DNA from: Halichoerus grypus
Taxonomy: Eukaryota > Chordata > Mammalia > Carnivora > Phocidae
Direction: 5' to 3'
Length of the DNA: 64,000 nt
Assembly: GCF_964656455.1 (NCBI RefSeq)
Contig: NC_135717.1
Coordinates: 9,577,033-9,641,032 of the forward strand
Shown here: in pieces, positions 58,316 to 64,000 of the stretch
Numbering within the stretch: the first letter of the stretch is position 1
How the letters are laid out: each line of letters starts with the position of its first letter
Translations under genes and position numbers: made by a program
The notes under the pieces: generated by a model
What the model saw: only the letters and a program-made list of their open reading frames with translations
Told to the model about the DNA's origin: nothing
Databases searched by the model: none

Positions 58316-58865
58316 TGTTTTTTTTTTTTGTTTTTTTTTTTAAAGAAGGTAGCGATTGGGCTTTTGGAGAATAATGAATTTAAACACTGAGCCAGGGAGC
58401 AGAACCATGAAGATGAAGGGTCCCCTTAGTATGGTCAGCCCCTGGAAGTCCCTGACAGATAGTAGGTGCTCCCTAAATTAAAACCGAGGGAGCATTTCCA
58501 GAGAGAGAAACACATCACAGCTGTTGTTTTTGGAGCACTGAGTAGATGCCAGGCATCAGGCAAGACACATATCAGGTCACATCCTTCAACTACCCAATTT
58601 ACAGATAATATAATTGAGGCTCAAGGAATTAAGGAATTTACTCTTGGTCACACAAGAAGTGGCAGAGCTCAGAAAGGGATCCAGGTCTGTCTGACTCCAA
58701 GTCTAAAAATAGACCCTAAAAATTATTAATTTTATATGAAAGTTTTCAGACTTTACTAAAAATATAAAGAATAATACCGTGTACCCCCACTGGCTTAAGA
58801 AATCGAACTGTCACTCAATGCTATTGAACTTCCCTTGGTCTCCTCCCTGATTCCATCCTCCTTCC

Positions 58866-59078
58866 TTTTTTCTTTTTCTTTAAGATTTTTTTATTTATTT
58901 AAGAGAGAGAGAGAGTGTGAGCGGGCATAAGCGGGCATGAGTGGGGGGAAGGGCAGAGGGAGAAGCAGACTCCCCAGTGAGCAGGGAGCCCAATGGCGGG
59001 GCTCGATCCCAGGACCCTGGGATCATGACCTGAGCCGAAGGCAGATGTTCAACCGACTGAGCAATCCAGGCTCCTCCC
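58866..59078 (-). mobile_element. Can-SINE with target duplication
   Basis: Reverse full element; TCCATCCTCCTT on both sides. Confidence 0.93.
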
Positions 59079-59099
59079 CTCCATCCTCCTTTTGCCAGA

Positions 59100-59465
59100 C
59101 AGCCATGCTCCTGAATTTGGTATTTCTTGTTCCCACTTTTACTTTGTACGTATCTCCAAGCAATAGGAAGTATAGTTTTGCATGTTTCTAAACTTTGTAT
59201 AAACAGCACTACGCTGAGGCTGCCTCTTCTCGCTCAGTGTTGTTTGTGAGACTCATCCAAATTGCCATGTGTAGCTATAATTTGCTCATGTCTGTTGGTG
59301 TTTAGTACAAAGGACTGACTGTATGTATGAAGGTTCCTCGGTTCCTTTGCCACTCTCCGGGGGTTGGACATTTGGGTTGTTTCCAGTTTTCTATTATTAC
59401 AATAGAGCCACTATGAACGCTCCCGTTCTTGTCTCCTAGTCCAAGAGACCAAAAATTCCTGCGAG
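59100..59465 (-). mobile_element. L1 fragment, left part
   Basis: On the minus strand the block reads L1 sequence (CAACCCAAATGTCCAACCC). It is followed at 60030-60160 by more minus-strand L1, so the block between is an insertion. Confidence 0.65.
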
Positions 59466-59985
59466 TTTGTATTAGTTTCCTATCGCTGCTATAACAAATT
59501 ACCAAATCCGTGCCTTAAAACCCTGCAAATTTGTTATCTTACAGGTCTGGACGTCACAAGTTCAAGATGGGTTTCCCTGGGCTGAAGTCAAGGTGTTGGC
59601 AGGGTCACACTCCCTCCAGAGTCTCGAGGGGAGGATGCATTTCCTTTCCCTTTCTGGCTTCTAGAGGCTGCCTCTGTTCTTTATCTTGAGGCTCCTTCCT
59701 TCATCTTCAAAACCAGCAACACAGTGTCTTCAAGCTTCTCTCTGACTCTAGCCCTCTACTTCCACTGCCACAACTCTTTTGATTCTGACCCTGCTGCCTC
59801 CCTTTAATCAGGACCTTTGTGATTACATTGGCTCACCCGGATGATCCAGGACAACCCCCCCACCCCCATCTCAAGACCATTAATTTAATCACGTCTGCAA
59901 AGTCCCTTTTGCCTTGTAAGGTAACATATTCACAGTTTTCTAGGGTTTAGGCTGTGGACAGCGGAGAAGAGCTGGGTGATGTGAT
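59466..59985 (+). mobile_element. MaLR/MLT1-like LTR inserted in L1
   Basis: Starts TGTATTAGTTTCCTATCGCT and contains GTGATTACATTGGCTCACCC and CAAAGTCCCTTTTGCCTTGT, a layout I associate with mammalian MLT1-type LTRs. A related segment occurs at 1-210. It is LTR-only; no coding part is present. Subfamily not certain. Confidence 0.5.
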
Positions 59986-60029
59986 GGGGGGGGTTCTCTG
60001 AATGGCGAGCTTGTCAAATCGCTCTCTGG

Positions 60030-60165
60030 AGCGAAGAATGGCTTCTCTCTCCCGCCTTCAGGGCATAAGCATTCCTGTTGCTTCCCATCCTCACCAATAC
60101 TTGATGTTATCTGACTTTTTAATTTTCACCAACCTGATGGCAATGAAATGTCTGGGCTCTGACCA
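60030..60165 (-). mobile_element. L1 fragment, right part
   Basis: Minus strand reads CATTGCCATCAGGTTGGTG and TCAGATAACATCAAGTATTG, typical L1 ORF2 tail. Confidence 0.65.
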
Positions 60166-60193
60166 CAATGTGGTCAAGAAAGAGATGGTGGTC

Positions 60194-60390
60194 GGGCGCC
60201 TGGGTGGCTCAGTTGGTTAAGCGACTGCCTTCGGCTCAGGTCATGATTCTGGAGTCCCGGGATCGAGTCCCACATCAGGCTCCCTGCTCAGCAGGGAGTC
60301 TGCTTCTCCCTCTGACCCTCCTCCCTCTCATGCTCTCTGTCTCTCATTCTCTCTCTCGCAAATAAATAAAACCTTAAAAAAAAAAAAAAA
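60194..60390 (+). mobile_element. Can-SINE with target duplication
   Basis: Full element; AAGAGATGGTGGTC flanks both ends. Confidence 0.95.
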
Positions 60391-60563
60391 AGAGATGGTG
60401 GTCAATGGCGGGGAATATGAAAAAGAGCAGCCCTGGCAGTAAGGAAGCGGCCAATGACCTTGGCTTTGAGCAGTGCCCTCGAAGTGGTGAGAGAGGGGGT
60501 GAAGTCAGACTGAGTCAAGGAATAAGGAGGGTGAGGAAATGGGCAGGGCAGAGTACAGGGGAT

Positions 60564-60938
60564 GTCTTAGTCTGCCCAGGCTGCCGAAACAAAATACCAC
60601 AGACCAAGTGGCTTAAACAAGAGACTTTTCTTTCTCATAATTCTGGAGGCTGGGAAGTCCAAGAGCAAAGTCCCAGCAGATGGGGCTTCTGGTGGGAGCC
60701 CTCTTCCTGGCTTGTAGAGAGCCACCCTCTCGTTGTGTCCTCACACGATGGAGAGAGAAAGAACTCCAGTCTCTCCTCCCCTTCTTGTAAGGACACTAAT
60801 CCCATCATGGGGCCCCAGTCTCATGACCATATCGAAAACCACTCACCTCCCAAAGGCCCACCTCTAAATAACCATCACATTGGGGGTTAGGGCTTTGACA
60901 TATGAATGGGGGGGGGCACAAGTATTCAGTCCATCACA
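60564..60938 (+). mobile_element. MLT1A-like solitary LTR
   Basis: Starts TGTCTTAGTCTGCCCAGGCT and ends TCAGTCCATCACA, with TTCTGGAGGCTGGGAAGTCC inside; TG...CA termini. Old non-autonomous LTR, no coding content. Confidence 0.6.
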
Positions 60939-62689
60939 GGTTACTTGAAAATATTGGGGGTGGTGATGAAAGGAAGGTGCCAGTCTAAAGGCAGAGATTA
61001 AAGGCGAAAGAGCCAGAGAGAGGAAGAGAGATGTAACTAGTAGATTGGGTCAAGGCGTCTCGGGGGAGGCAGGTGAAGGTGAGACCCATAGCAAAGGTAC
61101 CTGGGTTGGCTCTGGAACGAGGGGTACAGGGGGGAAGGAAGGACACCAGGGCAGATGCAGAAAAAACCCAAAGAGGTGAGGCAGAAAGTTGGCAGAAGCT
61201 TCTCCATGGGATGGGCAGCAGACTTCTCTCTTGAGAGGGGCAGGAGTGGGTGCGAGGGTCTGGTGTGGGGAAGGTTTACAGGATGCGTTCTTTGTGGGGC
61301 TTTCAACAGACGGTCCACTGAACAAGGGGGGAGTGGCAAGACAGAGGGGACGAGCTGAGACAGGCGTCTCCCATCAGATCTAACCGGTGCCTTCCCAGAG
61401 TGAAGAAGTCCTGAAGCCCAGAGTAGGAAGGGGCCAAAGGAGGGCCAGGTAGCGGGGAGTGTCTAGGAAAACTCTGGAAGCTTAGTGGAAATGGTGGGTC
61501 CTGAGGAGGCAGAGCAGAACCAGGGAGATCGTAGCCAGGAAATTGGAAAGTGCAGAGGTGCTCTTGATAATGGTCAGGACCAGGGTGGAGGGACAGCAGG
61601 GACTGTAGGAGCCCAGAAGAGAGGGGCACACAAGCCAGCCTGGGGAGGGAGAGAAGGCTTCCTGGAGGTGGCGGTCTTCCAGCTGAGTCTTGAAGGGGAA
61701 AACCAAATTTCAGTTATCATAAAAATGTGGAAGGAAAATTGTCGTCACTGTCTGTCAATAAGCCTGTCCTGCTCGACTCCATCGGGCAACTCTCCAACGG
61801 ACAGCCCATTTCGTCTCTCCTTCTCACATATCTCTACCATGCCCAGCGTGCTCTGGCTGGATTGGGAGAGTCCTTGGTGATGAACTTCTCTCTGGGTTCA
61901 TTATTTTTCTCTACAGCTTCAGAACTCCTATTCATCCCTCAAAACCCAGCTCAAATATCCCTTTTCTGGGGTCTCCCCCCACCCCCACCCCCATGAGCCA
62001 GCCTTTCTGATTGTCCTGGTCCCACCTCTGTGCTTTCTCAGTGCAGTGAGGTGGAGCAAGCTGTTACCACTGCTTGATTTTAGACAAGTGACTTAACCTC
62101 TGAGTGTCTGTTTCCTGACTAAGGTACTGGCCAAGCCTATGCTTGAAGATAAGGTACACGACATCCTCTGGCATCACGTGGGAATCACAAAGGAAGACAC
62201 CATGTGGTGACACCTGCCATTCTCTCTCGTACTAAAGGAAGCTGAGAATGTGACTCTGCCTCAATCCCCGAGCTCTCTGAGGGCAGAGACCATGCCCTCA
62301 CAGAGCCTAGCCCAGTGCCCGGCACAGAGAGGCACCACGTGCTCTGTGCACACTGCACAGACAGGAAGAGCTGAGACTGTCTCTCATTCACCTGTAATGT
62401 GACTTAGGGGAGATGACATCATCTGTGTGCATCTGTTTCCCCATCTCTAATATGACAATCACTCACATTAGGTATTCACTTGCTACAGGTAAGACACTCA
62501 GCATTCACCAGCTCGAAACCTCAGCTGGTGCGTCATCGCCCCAGTTTACAGAAGAGAACACTGAGTCTTGGGGAGGTAAATGACTTGCCCGAGTTAGCAA
62601 CAGGGCAGAAGCTCCTGGCGCCCAGCCAAACTCGGGAAATTGTTGTGCAAATCCAAGGGAGGAAGGTGAAATAGCCCTGCAAACTGTAA

Positions 62690-63440
62690 ACGCCTGGGGT
62701 GGGAGCGTCCGCGCCTGGGGGGGCGTGGTGAATGACGGCCGGAGAAGGGGTGCGGAGAGAGACCGCCTCAGGTACGCGCCCGGCGGCAGGAGGATGGCTT
62801 TGCCGCGAGCTCGCGGGTGCGGGAGGCGCGGCTCCGCCGGGGCGGCCAGGGGTGCGGCCCGCCCCCTCCCGCCCCACCCCCAGCCCCAGAGCCGCGGCCC
62901 CTTTAAGAGCGGGCGGGGCGCCCTCTGGCGGCGGAGCGCCGCGCGCGGCGGGAGCCAGAGCCGGATCCCGGAGCCGGAGCTGAGCGGAGCGGAGCCGGGG
63001 CGGAGCGGGCCGAGCGGGCCGAGCCAGCAGCCGAGCTGGGGGCGCGGGCGGGCGGCATGTACCGGGCCCGGGCGGCGCGGGCGGGGCCGGAGCCCGGCAG
63101 CCCGGGGCGCTTTGGGATCCTCAGCACCGGGCAGCTCCGGGACCTGCTTCAGGATGAGCCCAAGCTGGACCGGATCGTGCGGCTCAGCAGGAAGGTAGCG
63201 CGGGGGGCGCGGGCGGGGGGCGCGGGGGACGGGCCGCGGCCTGCCGGACCTGCCGACCGACCGAAGGGCCGCGCGGGCCGGGCCGCGGGGCCGCGGGAAC
63301 CTGGCACGTCCGAGTGGGCCCCGCGGAGCCGCCCCCGGGGGAGGGGGCGCCCGGAGCCGGCCTGGGGCGGGTGGGGCGCCGGAGACCCAGGGAGGCGCCC
63401 GTGCACCCCCGGGATGGCCGCGAGGCGTGTCCCCAGCGGA
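62690..63440 (+). promoter_or_regulatory. VPS37D: VPS37D CpG-island promoter
   Basis: A CpG-dense block covering the 5' UTR, exon 1 and the start of intron 1. The likely 5' UTR (62975-63056) is a run of GGAGC/GAGCG-type units. No TATA box is evident. Confidence 0.8.
63057..63194 (+). CDS. VPS37D: VPS37D coding exon 1 (gene continues to the right)
   Basis: ATG at 63057 opens MYRARAARAGPEPGSPGRFG, then ILSTGQLRDLLQDEPKLDRI and VRLSRK, the N-terminal 46 residues of VPS37D. The donor GTAGCG follows 63194 at phase 0. VPS37D is one of four VPS37 subunits of the ESCRT-I complex (with TSG101, VPS28 and MVB12/UBAP1), which sorts ubiquitinated cargo at endosomes. The Mod(r) coiled-coil domain is encoded by later exons outside the window. 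The gene is divergent from MLXIPL, as at the human Williams-Beuren locus. The frame stays open past the donor only because intron 1 is CpG-rich. Confidence 0.95.
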
Positions 63441-64000
63441 TGCTCCGGGGAGGTGTGTTCCGGGGACAGGGGGTGGCTGTGTTGTGGGGGGCCCTGTCTC
63501 GCACACCCACGTTCTGTAGGGCCAGAAAGGGGAGGCGCCTTCCATAGGGGAGACCTAGGGGCCTGTTTGACACCTGGGGGGGACCTCTGGGGGGGCGACC
63601 GCATTCTAGGGGTGCCGGAGGGGGCTTTGGGGCTTCCGTTGGGGAGGGGTACTGGAAGCTGAGGCGGGTTTTCCGTAGGCCACCATAAGAGAAAGTTGTA
63701 TATTTCACCGGAGATAGGCCCGGGCTGCTTGTCTGTGGGGGGCAGAAAGGGAAAGTGTCTGTTGGAGGGAGGCAGACAGGAGGGGCATGTGCATCCTATA
63801 GGGGACAGATGGAGGGTAGTGCGTTCTCCAGGGGCAGGGAGGGGGGCTTGGCCCTCCGACAAACAGAAGGAAGAAGCATTCTCCGGAGCCGGGAGAGAAA
63901 GGGGGTCTGCCTTCTGCAAGAGAAGGAAAAGCTGGGAGCAGGTGCTGGGGATCAGGGAGGAGAAGGGGGTGTGTATTCCCTGGGGTGTGGGGATTCCACT
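63195..64000. other. VPS37D: Start of VPS37D intron 1
   Basis: G-rich sequence, CpG-dense until about 63,440 and then G/GGGG-rich without repeats. No second exon is reached. Confidence 0.7.

Larger units (their letters stand above)
52431..62689. other. Intergenic DNA between the beta promoter candidate and VPS37D
   Basis: An L1 and SINE mosaic at 54.5-60.4 kb, an LTR at 60.56 kb, then mainly unique sequence to the VPS37D island, with two CACGTG motifs at 62175-62180 and 62336-62341. Confidence 0.6.

Noticed and set aside
62505..63545. 346-codon open frame on the minus strand
   Set aside because: Antisense through the VPS37D CpG island. Pro/Arg/Gly/Ala composition only, explained by lack of AT-rich stop codons.
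63149..63919. 256-codon minus frame
   Set aside because: Low-complexity proline-rich frame antisense to VPS37D intron 1; no start context or homology recognised.
1..64000. CRISPR arrays, operons, prophage or bacterial-type systems
   Set aside because: Nothing of this kind. The window is spliced mammalian DNA with SINE and LINE repeats throughout; regularly spaced repeats are GC-box or simple-sequence arrays.

Overview
The window is ordinary nuclear DNA from a placental mammal of the order Carnivora. It has split genes with GT-AG introns, CpG-island promoters, L1, MIR/L2 and MaLR-type repeats, and about 27 copies of the carnivore tRNA-Lys-derived SINE (Can-SINE). The tail style of those SINEs suggests a caniform (bear, seal or mustelid-like) genome, but the species cannot be fixed from this alone. 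Gene content and order (TBL2 on minus, MLXIPL on minus, VPS37D on plus) match the Williams-Beuren syndrome interval of human 7q11.23, so the region is syntenic with the human locus.

Layout. 1-10.6 kb is repeat-rich DNA downstream of TBL2. 10,659-15,072 (minus) holds TBL2 in seven coding exons; splice phases close exactly to a 446-residue ER-anchored WD40 protein. Its CpG island at about 14.6-15.35 kb carries a six-copy, about 31-bp tandem array of GC boxes. 15.4-20.5 kb is repeat-rich intergenic DNA. 20.5-39.52 kb (minus) holds MLXIPL (ChREBP) in 17 coding exons, which close to an intact 857-residue glucose-responsive bHLH-Zip factor. 39.7-62.7 kb separates the MLXIPL and VPS37D start codons. 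It is SINE/L1-rich but contains an isolated CpG island at about 51.9-52.4 kb, which I interpret as the alternative ChREBP-beta promoter and noncoding exon 1b. 62.7-64 kb holds the VPS37D CpG-island promoter, its first coding exon (63,057-63,194) and the start of intron 1; the rest of VPS37D lies to the right of the window.

How the parts relate. MLXIPL is a transcription factor for carbohydrate-responsive genes and has two promoters. The beta form would start in exon 1b, splice to exon 2 and begin translation at Met178 in exon 4. In this sequence that beta leader contains exactly two upstream AUGs, and the second uORF ends in a TGATG overlap with the Met178 start codon. TBL2 (ER membrane) and VPS37D (ESCRT-I) are neighbours by synteny only; nothing here links their functions.

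I found no novel multi-gene system. The most interesting items are regulatory: the beta exon/uORF arrangement, the TBL2 promoter array, and a local 100-bp duplication in MLXIPL intron 1 whose two copies differ only by transitions.
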